Positions 1 to 9,986 are shown, numbered from the stretch's first letter. The stretch is 64,000 bases of DNA from Pseudomonas sp. GM50 (GCF_000282375.1 NZ_AKJK01000052.1:1-64000), one strand, 5' to 3'. A program made the numbers and translations. The notes: a model not told the origin generated them from the sequence alone.

Positions 1-860
1 TGGGCAGCCAATCGGCTGCCGCCGATCACCTGGACCTGTCACGGCCGGTGGTTTCACGCTATCTGGCGGAGCTGGAAGATTGGGTCGGCGCGCGCCTGAT
101 GCACCGCACCACACGCAAATTGAGCCTGACCGCCGCCGGTACGGAAATGCTGCCTCGCTGTCGGCAGATGCTCGATTTGTCCACCGACATGCAAGCCGCC
201 GTCAGCGAGCCGGACGACGCACCGCGAGGCCTGCTGCGGATCAGCGTCAGCACCTCGTTCGGCCAGGCGCAACTGGCGGACGCCATGGCGGCTTACGTCA
301 AACGTTTCCCCGGCGTCAGCATCGATATGCAAATGCTCGACCGCACGGTGAATCTGGTGGATGAACGCATCGATCTGGCGATCCGCACCAGCAACGACCT
401 GGACCCGAACCTGATCGCCCGGCGCCTGACGGTCTGCCGTTCGGTGATTTGCGCCTCCCCCGCCTACCTGCGCGAGCACCCGACGCCGCAACGGGTCGAG
501 GACCTGAGCCTGCACAACTGCCTGACCCACTCCTACTTCGGCAAAAGCCTGTGGCATTTCGAACAGGACGGCGAGCCCGTCTCGGTACCGGTACAGGGCA
601 ACATCAGCGCCAACGAAGCCAGTACGCTGTTGCGCGCGACGTTGGCCGGCGCCGGCGTGGTGATGCTGCCCAGTTACCTGGCCGGCGTGCATATCCACAG
701 CGGCGAACTGATCCGCCTGTTGCCCCAGGCCGAGCCCCGGCAGCTGAACATCTATGCGGTGTATGCCTCACGCAAGCACATGCCGGCGGCGTTGCGCAGC
801 ATGCTGGATTTTCTGGTGCTCAGATTTCCGGAAGAGCCGGAGTGGGATCTAGGTCTGTAA
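1..860 (+). CDS. LysR-family transcriptional regulator (5' end outside window)
   Basis: The reading frame is open from base 3, so the true start lies upstream of the window. The first visible residues belong to the DNA-recognition part of a LysR winged helix (SRPVVSRYLAELE, then LMHRTTRKLSLTAAG), and the rest is a complete LysR effector-binding domain ending in a TAA. The RTTRxLxLTxAG signature is typical of the large CrgA/AaeR-like subgroup of LysR regulators. A GTG at base 48 is in frame but falls inside the recognition helix, so it is not the real start. The effector and target cannot be told from sequence; in this family the target is usually the divergent upstream neighbour, which is not in view. 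Confidence 0.93.
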   Translation, partial: GSQSAAADHLDLSRPVVSRYLAELEDWVGARLMHRTTRKLSLTAAGTEMLPRCRQMLDLSTDMQAAVSEPDDAPRGLLRISVSTSFGQAQLADAMAAYVKRFPGVSIDMQMLDRTVNLVDERIDLAIRTSNDLDPNLIARRLTVCRSVICASPAYLREHPTPQRVEDLSLHNCLTHSYFGKSLWHFEQDGEPVSVPVQGNISANEASTLLRATLAGAGVVMLPSYLAGVHIHSGELIRLLPQAEPRQLNIYAVYASRKHMPAALRSMLDFLVLRFPEEPEWDLGL

Positions 861-1026
861 CCGGATCAATGGAGGGAATGCTTTCCCCCTTCAACACACA
901 GACCCCCTGTGGGATATCAATGTTCTGAATATTGCGTTAAACGCGAGGGCCGCTTTGCTGGCAACTCACCCGCGCTGACCTATGCTCAAAGCAGTACCCA
1001 AGGGTATTCGTTCAGAGGTCAACGCC

Positions 1027-1203
1027 ATGAACATCAAAACAAAAAGATACCTCGCCATTTTCATCACTTGCGCGGCGACGCTGGCGCTGTATGGCACAGC
1101 CGCCTGGCGTGTCGAGCAGTTGCGACAACAGCCCCGTGACTTCGCGAGCTGCAACTTCGAGCGCTGCATCCCCCACAACGCAAGCCTCAATGCCCTCCGA
1201 TAA
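1027..1203 (+). CDS. Small single-pass membrane protein, unknown function
   Basis: A 58-residue ORF with a basic N-terminus (MNIKTKRY), one hydrophobic segment at about residues 8-24 and a short polar tail holding two cysteines (ASCNFERC). It could be an inner-membrane peptide or a secreted peptide with an uncleaved signal. An AGAGGT-like ribosome site lies about 8 bases before the ATG at 1027; an in-frame ATG at 982 has no good site and would bury the hydrophobic segment. The gene stands alone between a LysR gene and a REP cluster. I do not recognise the family, and it could be a spurious short ORF. Confidence 0.5.
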   Translation: MNIKTKRYLAIFITCAATLALYGTAAWRVEQLRQQPRDFASCNFERCIPHNASLNALR

Positions 1204-1210
1204 CGAACCC

Positions 1211-1330
1211 TGTGGCGAGGGGGCTTGCCCCCGTTCGGCTGCGCAGCAGTCGTAACTCGGTGAATGCGGTGTTCTCATTGAAATGCTGGGGTCGCTTCGC
1301 GACCCAACGGGGGCAAGCCCCCTCGCCACG
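1211..1330. repeat. REPIN (type A: inverted pair of GTGGCGAGGGGGC REP elements)
   Basis: Two inverted copies of a palindromic REP element (GTGGCGAGGGGGCTTGCCCC at the left, its complement ending CCCCCTCGCCAC at the right) flank about 75 bases. An inner pair, GGCTGCGCAGCAG and TCGCTTCGCGACC, can form subsidiary hairpins. The cluster sits in the gap between the small membrane protein and the convergent pobR-type gene. The same family recurs near 6333, 23886, 50011 and 60663. Confidence 0.9.
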
Positions 1331-1334
1331 GGGT

Positions 1335-2240
1335 TCAGGTCTCGTTATCGGCATGGTCCTGATCGGCCTTCAAACGGTCGCGAAAGGCCTTGGGCGAGAT
1401 CCCCACGCGACGCCTGAACAGGCGTGTGAAGTTGGTCGGATCGGAAAACCCCAACACGTCGGACATTTCATAAATGGTCATGCTGGTGTAGGTCAGCAAG
1501 CGCTTGGCCTCCAGCAATTGACGCTCATGCATGATCTGCAACGCCGGTTGCCCCGCCAGTTCACGGCACGTGCCGTTGAGGTGGGACACGGAAATCCCCA
1601 GCCGATGAGCCAGGTCCTCGACCTTGACGTGCTGGCGATAGGTTTCTTCCACCAGCTGAATAAAGCCGTTGAGGTATTCCCGAGCCCGCTGCGGACGCTG
1701 GGTGGCGCTTTGGCGCTGAATCACCTGGCGGCTGATCCACACCATAATCACGCTGACCAGCGAATGCATGAGCATTTCCCGCGCCGGTTGATGGCCGGTG
1801 TACTCGCTTTGCAGCGCTGAAAACAGGCTGTTGAGGTACTCGCTGTCCTTGCCCGCCGGGTAGCTTTCGGCCTGTGCCAGAGCGTTCACCGAATTGCCCA
1901 ACTGCGCCTGAAGATGGGCGATCAGCGGCGCGGCCAGCGTGACGACGAAACCTTCGACGTCCTCGGAAAACCGATAACCATGCACCGATAACGGCGGCAG
2001 AATCAGGATTGCCGGCTCAGTCAATTGTGAGCGTTTGCCTTCGATCTCAAGCTCTGCCTGACCTTTGAAAACGAAGAGTAACTGACACAAATCGGCGTGG
2101 CGGTGGGGTTTGATTTCCCATTGATGTTCGCGGCTGCGTTTGGAAATGGTTTCACAGTGCAGCAAGTCAGGGGTCGGCCAGTCCAGGCTTTCACCGTAGA
2201 GTTTGAACACCGGAATCGATGGCAGGTCAGGCTTGTTCAT
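1335..2240 (-). CDS. pobR: AraC-family regulator of 4-hydroxybenzoate catabolism (PobR/PobC-like)
   Basis: Protein of 301 residues with an N-terminal cupin-like effector domain (HRHADLCQLLFVFKGQ, a sugar/aromatic-binding AraC N-domain) and a C-terminal double helix-turn-helix of the AraC/XylS type (VEDLAHRLGISVSHL and MTIYEMSDVLGFSDPTNFTRLFRR). It is transcribed divergently from pobA with a 179-base shared promoter region. In fluorescent pseudomonads the pobA activator is an AraC-type protein, so the context supports the role of a 4-hydroxybenzoate-responsive activator. I chose the ATG at 2240 because the protein then begins MNKPDLPSIPVFKLYGE, matching the usual family length; the frame stays open further upstream into the intergenic region without similarity. 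Confidence 0.88.
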   Translation of the reverse strand: MNKPDLPSIPVFKLYGESLDWPTPDLLHCETISKRSREHQWEIKPHRHADLCQLLFVFKGQAELEIEGKRSQLTEPAILILPPLSVHGYRFSEDVEGFVVTLAAPLIAHLQAQLGNSVNALAQAESYPAGKDSEYLNSLFSALQSEYTGHQPAREMLMHSLVSVIMVWISRQVIQRQSATQRPQRAREYLNGFIQLVEETYRQHVKVEDLAHRLGISVSHLNGTCRELAGQPALQIMHERQLLEAKRLLTYTSMTIYEMSDVLGFSDPTNFTRLFRRRVGISPKAFRDRLKADQDHADNET

Positions 2241-2266
2241 CACTTCAATCCAGGCCTCGAGGGTAA

Positions 2267-3613
<1,347 letters not shown>

Positions 3614-3691
3614 CCTCCTACCGATCTACACTGGCGAGCATCCCGCTCGCCTTGCCTGCTGCGGGTCCATTACTGCCCGCAGGTTTTACCC

Positions 3692-5209
3692 GTGACCAAT
3701 CTCAACCAGCCTGAAACGCCCAAACCGGCCATTCGCAGCGTGTTGATCGCACTGATGCTGGCGATCTTTCTGGGCGCGCTGGACCAGACCATCGTCGCCG
3801 TGTCGATGCCGGCCATTTCCGCGCAATTCAAGGATGTAAGCCTGTTGGCCTGGGTGATTTCCGGGTACATGGTGGCGATGACCGTGGCGGTGCCGATCTA
3901 CGGCAAACTCGGTGACCTGTATGGGCGCCGCAAGTTGATGCTGTTCGGCATGGGGGTGTTCACCCTGGCGTCATTGTTCTGCGGCATGGCGCAAAGCATG
4001 GAGCAATTGGTGCTCGCGCGGATCCTTCAGGGTATCGGCGCCGGCGGGATGATTTCGGTGAGCCAGGCGATCATCGGCGACATCGTTCCACCCCGCGAGC
4101 GCGGTCGCTATCAGGGTTACTTCAGCAGCATGTACGCGGTGGCCAGCGTGGCCGGCCCGGTGCTCGGTGGCTACATGACCGAATACCTGTCCTGGCGCTG
4201 GGTGTTTCTGATTAACCTTCCACTGGGCCTGGGTGCCTGGCTGGTGGCCTACCGCACGCTGGTGGGGCTGCCGGTGCCACAGCGCAAACCGGTCATCGAC
4301 TACTTCGGCACCTTGCTGATGATCATTGGCCTGACAGCGTTGTTGCTGGGCATTACTCAGGTTGGCCAGGGCCATTCGTGGCGCAGCGCTGAAGTCTTGG
4401 GTTTGCTCGGTTGTGCGGTGGTGGTGCTGGCCGTGTTCGTCTGGCATGAACGGCGGGCGCGGGAACCGTTGCTGCCGATGCATTTGTTTGCCAACCGCAG
4501 TGCGATTTTTTGCTGGTGCACGATTTTCTTCACCAGTTTCCAGGCGATTTCCTTGATCGTGCTGATGCCGCTGCGCTTCCAGAGCGTCACCGGCGCCGGG
4601 GCTGACAGCGCCGCTCTGCACCTGTTGCCGCTGGCCATGGGCTTGCCGATAGGCGCGTATTTCGCCGGACGCCAGACCTCGGTGAGTGGTCGTTATAAAC
4701 CGATGATTCTGACCGGCGCCCTGCTGATGCCGTTCTCGATTCTCGGCATGGCGCTCAGCGCGCCTCAGGCGTTTGTGCTGAGCAGCCTGTTCATGTTGCT
4801 CAGCGGCATTGCCAGTGGCATGCAGTTTCCGACATCGTTGGTGGGCACGCAAAACTCGGTGGAACAACGGGACATCGGCGTCGCCACCAGCACCACCAAT
4901 CTGTTCCGCTCTCTGGGCGGCGCAGTGGGTGTGGCGTTAATGTCGGCGCTGCTGCTGGCGTTGTTGCAGGATTCGAGTTTCGCGCACCTGGCCAGCTCTT
5001 CGCTGATGGCCGAGGGGAGTTCGGGGAATGTCTTGCTGGACGGTTTGAACGCCGCGCCGGGGGATGCGCAGGACGCCTTGCGCGCAGAATTGCTGCTGAC
5101 CTTCCGGCACTTGCTGATGGTCAGCGCGGCGGTGTCGCTGCTGGGGCTGGCGGCGGCGATTGCCATGCCGAATAGAGTGTTGCGGGGGCGGGAGGACACG
5201 GTTCGGTAG
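3692..5209 (+). CDS. MFS multidrug/aromatic exporter, DHA2 (EmrB/QacA-type) family
   Basis: Integral membrane protein of 505 residues with about 14 hydrophobic segments, the usual number for drug:H+ antiporter family 2. The N-terminal motif LGALDQTIVAVSMPAI in TM1, GKLGDLYGRRKLMLFG (motif A) between TM2 and TM3, and GPVLGGYMTEYLSWRWVFLINLP (motif C region) are diagnostic; QFPTSLVGTQNSVEQRDIGVATST lies in the C-terminal half. The start is a GTG at 3692, 78 bases after pobA. It may be co-transcribed with pobA, but nothing in the sequence fixes the substrate; known 4-hydroxybenzoate importers such as PcaK are 12-helix MFS proteins of another family, so export is more likely than uptake. Confidence 0.92.
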   Translation: MTNLNQPETPKPAIRSVLIALMLAIFLGALDQTIVAVSMPAISAQFKDVSLLAWVISGYMVAMTVAVPIYGKLGDLYGRRKLMLFGMGVFTLASLFCGMAQSMEQLVLARILQGIGAGGMISVSQAIIGDIVPPRERGRYQGYFSSMYAVASVAGPVLGGYMTEYLSWRWVFLINLPLGLGAWLVAYRTLVGLPVPQRKPVIDYFGTLLMIIGLTALLLGITQVGQGHSWRSAEVLGLLGCAVVVLAVFVWHERRAREPLLPMHLFANRSAIFCWCTIFFTSFQAISLIVLMPLRFQSVTGAGADSAALHLLPLAMGLPIGAYFAGRQTSVSGRYKPMILTGALLMPFSILGMALSAPQAFVLSSLFMLLSGIASGMQFPTSLVGTQNSVEQRDIGVATSTTNLFRSLGGAVGVALMSALLLALLQDSSFAHLASSSLMAEGSSGNVLLDGLNAAPGDAQDALRAELLLTFRHLLMVSAAVSLLGLAAAIAMPNRVLRGREDTVR

Positions 5210-5225
5210 GGGACCGAGGCGCCTG

Positions 5226-5322
5226 CAATCGCGAGCAGGCTCGCTCCCACATTGGATCTAGGCCGTATGCAACATTTGTGACCAATGGAGATTTACTGTG
5301 GGAGCGAGCCTGCTCGCGATTG
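5226..5322. repeat. REPIN (type C: CAATCGCGAGCAGGCTCGCTCCCACA)
   Basis: An inverted pair of a 26-base element (left copy CAATCGCGAGCAGGCTCGCT plus CCCACA; right copy its complement) is separated by about 45 bases. It lies between the convergent MFS gene and Cache-protein gene, where it may also act as a terminator. A second pair of the same family is at 15560-15650. Confidence 0.9.
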
Positions 5323-5343
5323 CGGTCTTTCAGTAACCTTGAA

Positions 5344-6192
5344 TCAAGGGCTGTAATACCCCACCGCCACCAGAAAATGCCCGACCTTTTTCAGGTAGGC
5401 ATGCTTGTCTTCGACCTTGCCGGTCACCGGGTTTTTCCAGCGGTACTCGTATTCGCCGTCAGCCTGTTTGGCCATCAGCGCCAGAATCGGCTCGCCCACC
5501 GGTTTGCCTTCCGGGTCCTTGATCTTGCCGAAGTCGGTATTGATCAATCGCAGGTTGGTGCCGTGAGCGACATAACGCCGGGTATCCAGGTCGACGACAA
5601 ACACGTACAGGTCATCCTGCAAGTAACCGCCCTTGAGGGAGTTGATCGCTGTGAGCGTGCCCTTCTCGTTTTTGGCCAGATCGACCGCTGCTTTATCGAG
5701 CAACGCTTGCGCCTGTTGCGGCGAGGCCCGTGGCAGGTAGTAACCAACCGCCAGAATCCGCTGGCCGACGCGCTGATAGAACACATGCTTGCGTTCAACC
5801 TTACCGTCGGCCCAGTTCTGCCAGCGGTATTCGGCCTGCTGAATGCCGTTGCCCTCCGGCACTTTCAAGGCGTCCTTGAAGGCTTTCTGTACATCCGGCC
5901 CGAGTACCTCGGACACATCGCGACCGATCAACGCCGAAGATGGCCCGCCGCTGGCGAGCATCACGCCCTTGGTATCGACCACGAAGACATAACGATCCTT
6001 GTCGACAAACTCGCCCTGACGGCTGAACGCCGCAAAAGCCTTGTCACCCTGCTCGTGGTAATAGGCCAGGGCTTTTTCCAGCAAGGCTTTGGCGGCCTGG
6101 CTGTCAGCCTTTTCCGTCGTGGCGGCATGAACCGGCCCCAGGCACAGCAAAAGCAAACCGCCCAGCCAGGCCAGCTTGTGAAGAACCCCCAT
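5344..6192 (-). CDS. Periplasmic tandem Cache-domain protein
   Basis: Protein of 282 residues with a cleavable signal peptide (LLLLCLGPVHA, cut after AHA or a nearby alanine). The mature part is two similar Cache_2-like modules, at about residues 30-150 and 160-280. Each has an ALLEKAL or ALLDKAA helix, a 'DxYVFVVD' strand and a closing 'VGYY' strand (KVERKHVFYQRV...AVGYY and KVEDKHAYLKKV...AVGYY). Cache domains bind small ligands, but here no transmembrane anchor, kinase, GGDEF or chemoreceptor output follows. It may be a free periplasmic ligand-binding partner of another sensor. It is monocistronic with a GGGGAA ribosome site before the ATG at 6192. Confidence 0.85.
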   Translation of the reverse strand: MGVLHKLAWLGGLLLLCLGPVHAATTEKADSQAAKALLEKALAYYHEQGDKAFAAFSRQGEFVDKDRYVFVVDTKGVMLASGGPSSALIGRDVSEVLGPDVQKAFKDALKVPEGNGIQQAEYRWQNWADGKVERKHVFYQRVGQRILAVGYYLPRASPQQAQALLDKAAVDLAKNEKGTLTAINSLKGGYLQDDLYVFVVDLDTRRYVAHGTNLRLINTDFGKIKDPEGKPVGEPILALMAKQADGEYEYRWKNPVTGKVEDKHAYLKKVGHFLVAVGYYSP

Positions 6193-6332
6193 GGTGCATT
6201 CCCCGTTCTTGTTAGTGTTTCAAGAGCGTAGACGGCTTGGGGTTATGTATGAATATTCAGGAAAGCGTGGTGGGCGCTGTGCTTTGAAGAGGCTTTGTGT
6301 GGCCAGGGGATTTTCTGTAGGGAGAGGCTTTT

Positions 6333-6481
6333 TGTGGCGAGGGGGCTTGCCCCCGTTCGGCTGCACAGCAGTCGCAAATCAGGCGCCGCGGATTATCTGA
6401 AAAACGGCGGCGAATGGATTGGGGCGGCTGCGCCACCCAACGGGGGCAAGCCCCCTCGCCACAGCAAGCCCCCTCGCCACA
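6333..6481. repeat. REPIN type A with a partly duplicated right end
   Basis: The 338-base gap between the Cache gene and the next minus-strand gene holds a type A pair (GTGGCGAGGGGGCTTGCCCC on the left, its complement on the right). The right end is duplicated in tandem: AAGCCCCCTCGCCACAGC is followed at once by a second AAGCCCCCTCGCCACAG. A degenerate fragment (GTGGCCAGGGGATTTTCTGTAGGGAGAGGC) precedes it near 6300. No gene is seen in this gap. Confidence 0.88.
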
Positions 6482-6530
6482 GAAGCTCCGTCACCACAAA
6501 AGCCCCATTCCTCATCACGGCATCAGTCAA

Positions 6531-7397
6531 TCAAGGCCGGGTGCGCAGTTGTTGCTGCAGATTCTGAATCTGCGCCTGCAGGGTGTTGATGTTGCGGGTG
6601 ACCTGGCCGCGGAAGGCGTCGAACTCGGCGGTATTGGTGCCACCTTGTGCGGTGGCCGGGCGGTTGTCCTGCTGGCTTTTGAGCACGATCATGTCTTGTT
6701 CCAGACGCTCGATGGCGGCGCTCGGGTTGCCTTGCCTCTTCAGCGCGGTAATGTCGGCACCCAGGCTTTTGAGCTGGGCATCGACTTGGCTGGTATCGGC
6801 CGACGCGTTCTTCAACGCGGCCAGTTCGCCGCTCAAGGCTTTGACCTGGGCCTGCAACTGAGCATTGGCGGTTTGTTGTTCGGTGGCTTGCGCGGTCATT
6901 TGCGCCAGGCGTTTGTCCAGTTCGGTGGTCTGGCCGAGTACGCCCTGCTGCTGTTTGCTCTGGTCCTGAAGCTTGCTTTCCAGCTGCTTGCTCTGGTCCT
7001 GGAGTTTGCCTTCAAGCTGTTTGATTTGCAGCTTCAACGCTTCACTGCCGGTGTTGACGTTGGACTGGCTGGCCACGACCTTGCCGGAAATATCCTGCAG
7101 GCGCCCCGCCGCTTCCTCACTGATGCGCGCGAAACTTTCCTGGGTCGCCACCAGTTGCTGTTCCATCAGCGAGATCTGCTGAAAACTCCACCAGGCAAGG
7201 CCGGCGAAGGCAAAGAACAGCGCGCCGACCAATGCCCACAGAGGGCCGGTGCTCGGGCCTTTGACCTTGACCACCGGTGTGGTGCGCGAATGCACGGAAG
7301 TGCGAGCGGTGGTCGGAAAATCATCGTCATCGAGGCTGTCGGCGCGCAGGCTCGGGACATCGTCGAAGTCGTCGTTGGCATCGTTACGCATGGGCAT
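6531..7397 (-). CDS. Inner-membrane coiled-coil protein, unknown function
   Basis: Protein of 288 residues with an acidic cytoplasmic N-terminus (NDANDDFDDVPS...SLDDDDFP), one transmembrane helix at about residues 50-70 (GPLWALVGALFFAFAGLAWW) and a long glutamine- and alanine-rich coiled coil to the C-terminus. A short internal repeat (LQDQSKQ twice, with KLQ/LESKLQ spacing of 11 residues) is visible, and the DNA under it is nearly repeated as well. The topology suggests a bitopic protein with a periplasmic coiled coil. The ATG at 7397 has an AAGG ribosome site 11 bases upstream; a second ATG at 7391 is equally close. The function is not known to me; an envelope scaffolding role is only a guess. 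Confidence 0.85.
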   Translation of the reverse strand: MPMRNDANDDFDDVPSLRADSLDDDDFPTTARTSVHSRTTPVVKVKGPSTGPLWALVGALFFAFAGLAWWSFQQISLMEQQLVATQESFARISEEAAGRLQDISGKVVASQSNVNTGSEALKLQIKQLEGKLQDQSKQLESKLQDQSKQQQGVLGQTTELDKRLAQMTAQATEQQTANAQLQAQVKALSGELAALKNASADTSQVDAQLKSLGADITALKRQGNPSAAIERLEQDMIVLKSQQDNRPATAQGGTNTAEFDAFRGQVTRNINTLQAQIQNLQQQLRTRP

Positions 7398-7513
7398 TAG
7401 GGTCAACCTTTGTGGAACGCGGTGATGGCTTGATGCGGCGAAGTATAACCCCCGCTGCCGCACCGGTTGACCCTGAACCCTGAACTCGGTTCAGTCAGGG
7501 CCACCCTTGTGTG

Positions 7514-8506
7514 TCAGCGAATGTCCTGAGCCTTCCACCAGCCGCAGAATTCATCAAGGGCGGTCCAGAGGCTGACTTTCGGATCGTAGTCCAGATAATG
7601 CCGTGCGCGACTGATGTCGAGGGTGAAGTTTTTGTTCATGACTTGCATGCCCAGCCGCGACAGGGTCGGTTCGGGACGACCGAGCCACAGCTTGCACACA
7701 CCCTCGTTGAGCGCGGCAAGGCTGTAGGCCAAACCGTAGGAACGGTAACGGGTAACCTGTGGGACATCCATTTGGCGCATCACGTAATTGACCACATCCC
7801 ACAACGGAACCGGCGCTCCGTTGCTGATGTTGTAGGCCTTGCCCAAGGCCGAACCGCTGGCCAGCAAGCTGCTGAGCAATGCTTCATTGAGGTTTTGCAC
7901 GCTGGTGAAATCGACCTTGTTCAGGCCATTGCCGATAATCGCCAACCGCCCTTTACGCTGCATTTTCAGCAATCTCGGGAAAATGCTCATGTCGCCTGCG
8001 CCCGTGACGAAACGCGGGCGCAGGGCCAGGGTTTCGAGGCCGAATTCCTGCGCACCGAAGACTTTTTGCTCGGCCAGGTATTTGGTCGCGGCGTAGGGAT
8101 GTTTGAAGCGCTTGGGCACTTGCTCTTCGGTCAACCCCAGATGATCGCGGCCATCGAAGTAGATCGACGGCGACGACAGGTGCACCAGACGCCGGACCCG
8201 CTGTTTCAAACAGGCCTCGACCACGTTCTCGGTGACTTCGACGTTGCCTTGATGAAAGTCCTGATACCGCCCCCACAAACCGACCGCGCCGGCGCAATGG
8301 ACCACGGCTTCGACGTCTGAACACAGGTCGCGCGCCAGTTGCGGGTCGCTCAAGTCGCCCTGAATGAACTCGGCGCCACGGCGCACCAGATGCTCGACGC
8401 TCTCGGCCCGGCGACCGTTGACCCGCACGTCCAGGCCCTGCTCCAGGGCGAAACGCGCAAAGCGTCCGCCAATGAAGCCGCTTGCGCCGGTGACCAGAAT
8501 CTTCAT
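7514..8506 (-). CDS. NAD(P)-dependent epimerase/dehydratase (extended SDR, 3-beta-HSD-like)
   Basis: Cytosolic oxidoreductase of 330 residues. The N-terminal MKILVTGASGFIGG is the extended-SDR nucleotide loop (TGxxGxxG), VVHCAGAVGLWG follows the second half of the Rossmann fold, and HLSSPSIYF...HPYAATKYLAE gives the catalytic Ser and the YxxxK pair. The downstream region resembles 3-beta-hydroxysteroid dehydrogenase/OleD-like members more than sugar-nucleotide epimerases, so the substrate is uncertain. The start at 8506 places the Rossmann motif at residue 3; the frame stays open far upstream, but that sequence overlaps the end of argP. I recall a homologue at this position in PAO1, next to the iciA/argP gene. 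Confidence 0.88.
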   Translation of the reverse strand: MKILVTGASGFIGGRFARFALEQGLDVRVNGRRAESVEHLVRRGAEFIQGDLSDPQLARDLCSDVEAVVHCAGAVGLWGRYQDFHQGNVEVTENVVEACLKQRVRRLVHLSSPSIYFDGRDHLGLTEEQVPKRFKHPYAATKYLAEQKVFGAQEFGLETLALRPRFVTGAGDMSIFPRLLKMQRKGRLAIIGNGLNKVDFTSVQNLNEALLSSLLASGSALGKAYNISNGAPVPLWDVVNYVMRQMDVPQVTRYRSYGLAYSLAALNEGVCKLWLGRPEPTLSRLGMQVMNKNFTLDISRARHYLDYDPKVSLWTALDEFCGWWKAQDIR

Positions 8507-8588
8507 GAATTGCTCCGAATATTTCGTTTTACGTTTTGCGCTTTGCATATTGCGTAGGGCGTAGGCCGTGAGGTCTTGACGCTGCCCG

Positions 8589-9482
8589 TCAGTCCAACGG
8601 CACCAGCCATTGCTTCGACGAGTGCACCAATTGGTCGGTGAGTAACCCCAACAGCTGACCGCCATTGCGCCAATGATGCCAGTACAGCGGCACATCGATC
8701 GGCTTATCTGGCAAAAGCTCCTGCAATTGACCGCGCTCAAGTTGCTCGCGCACCTGCAACTCAGGCACCAGGCCCCAGCCAAGCCCTGCTTCCGTGAGAC
8801 GAAGAAAGCCTTCGGACGATGGGCATAAATGGTGTTCAAAACCGCCGTCCACACCGAGGGATGCGAGGTAGCGATGCTGTAGGAAATCATCCGGGCCAAA
8901 CACCAGGGCCGGGGTTTTGGCTAACTGATCGGCGCGCACACCTTCGGGAAAATGCCGGGCAATGAACGCCGGGCTCGCCATCGCACGGTAACGCATCGCC
9001 CCCAACAGAACGCTGCGCGCGCCGGCCACCGGCCGTTCACTGGCGCAGACACACCCCGCCACTTCGCCTGCGCGCATGCGTTTGAGGCCGACGGTCTGGT
9101 CTTCCACCACCAAGTCGAGCAACAGATGTTGTTCCGCGCAAAAGTCCCCCACCGCCTCGGCCCACCAAGTCGCAAGGCTGTCGGCATTCAGCGCGATGCG
9201 CAGGCGTTCCGGCAGACCTTCCTCGTCCAGCGCCGGCACCAGGCTTTGCAGATCGCGCTCCAGCAGCCGCACCTGCTGCACATGGTTGAGCAATCGCCGG
9301 CCAATCTCCGTCGGCGCCGGGGGGGTGACCCGCACCAGCACCGGTTGGCCGACTCGTGCCTCCAGCAGTTTGATCCGTTGGGAGATGGCCGATTGGGACA
9401 AACCCAGCACCTGCGCGGCGCGTTCGAATCCGGCCTGCTCGATGATGGCGGCGAGCGCAGAAAGCAATTTGTAGTCGAACAT
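8589..9482 (-). CDS. argP: LysR-type regulator ArgP/LysG (IciA family)
   Basis: Protein of 297 residues beginning MFDYKLLSALAAIIEQAGFE, with the helix-turn-helix AAQVLGLSQSAISQRIKLLE typical of ArgP/LysG, followed by an effector domain. ArgP senses lysine and arginine and activates a LysE-type exporter; such an exporter gene lies 505 bases away on the opposite strand, with an ACT-domain gene between. This supports an ArgP-ArgO pairing in which the ACT gene joins the exporter operon. The 96-base divergent gap to the ACT gene probably holds both promoters. Confidence 0.92.
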   Translation of the reverse strand: MFDYKLLSALAAIIEQAGFERAAQVLGLSQSAISQRIKLLEARVGQPVLVRVTPPAPTEIGRRLLNHVQQVRLLERDLQSLVPALDEEGLPERLRIALNADSLATWWAEAVGDFCAEQHLLLDLVVEDQTVGLKRMRAGEVAGCVCASERPVAGARSVLLGAMRYRAMASPAFIARHFPEGVRADQLAKTPALVFGPDDFLQHRYLASLGVDGGFEHHLCPSSEGFLRLTEAGLGWGLVPELQVREQLERGQLQELLPDKPIDVPLYWHHWRNGGQLLGLLTDQLVHSSKQWLVPLD

Positions 9483-9578
9483 CAGTTTTCCTAATGGGCG
9501 ATCAGCACTATTGGTTTTTCTTATACAGCCTTCAACCGGAGAATGGCCAGCAAGAACTCTTGAACAAGGATCACCGAC

Positions 9579-9980
9579 ATGGCTGGCGAAACGTCATTGG
9601 CAACCCTGCTGCGCAGCATGAGCCCGCAACTCAACGACGGCGAATATGTGTTCTGCACGTTGCGCGACGGCAAGTTGCCCGCCGGCCTTGAGATTGTCGG
9701 CAGTTTTCGTGAACGGGAAGGCCTGACGGTGATTCTGCAACGTTCCCACGCTGAAAAGGCCGGTTTCAGCTTCGACTACGTCGCCGCCTGGATCACCTTG
9801 AACGTGCACTCGGCCCTCGAAGCCGTCGGCCTGACCGCCGCGTTCGCCACGGCACTGGGCAAGGCCGGCATCAGTTGCAACGTGATCGCCGGGTATTACC
9901 ACGACCATTTGTTCGTCGGCCAGGCCGATGCCGAACGCGCCCTCCAAGTACTGCGGGACCTGGCGACCGACGCGGAGTAA
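9579..9980 (+). CDS. Tandem ACT-domain protein
   Basis: Protein of 133 residues beginning MAGETSLATLLRSMSPQLN, with a first part (YVFCTLRDGKLPAGLEIVGSFREREGLTVIL) and a C-terminal ACT fold (AWITLNVHSALEAVGLTAAF...GISCNVIAGYYHDHLFV) of the ACT_3/ACT_7 type that usually binds amino acids. An ATCACCGACATG context with AAGGATC upstream supports the ATG at 9579. It is 6 bases upstream of the LysE-type exporter and divergent from argP, so it is likely a small amino-acid-binding modulator in the same unit. No enzymatic motif is present. Confidence 0.88.
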   Translation: MAGETSLATLLRSMSPQLNDGEYVFCTLRDGKLPAGLEIVGSFREREGLTVILQRSHAEKAGFSFDYVAAWITLNVHSALEAVGLTAAFATALGKAGISCNVIAGYYHDHLFVGQADAERALQVLRDLATDAE

Positions 9981-9986
9981 AAACGT

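Noticed and set aside
3692..5209. Assignment of the MFS gene as the 4-hydroxybenzoate importer PcaK
   Set aside because: It has about 14 helices and DHA2 motifs; PcaK belongs to the 12-helix aromatic acid:H+ symporter family.
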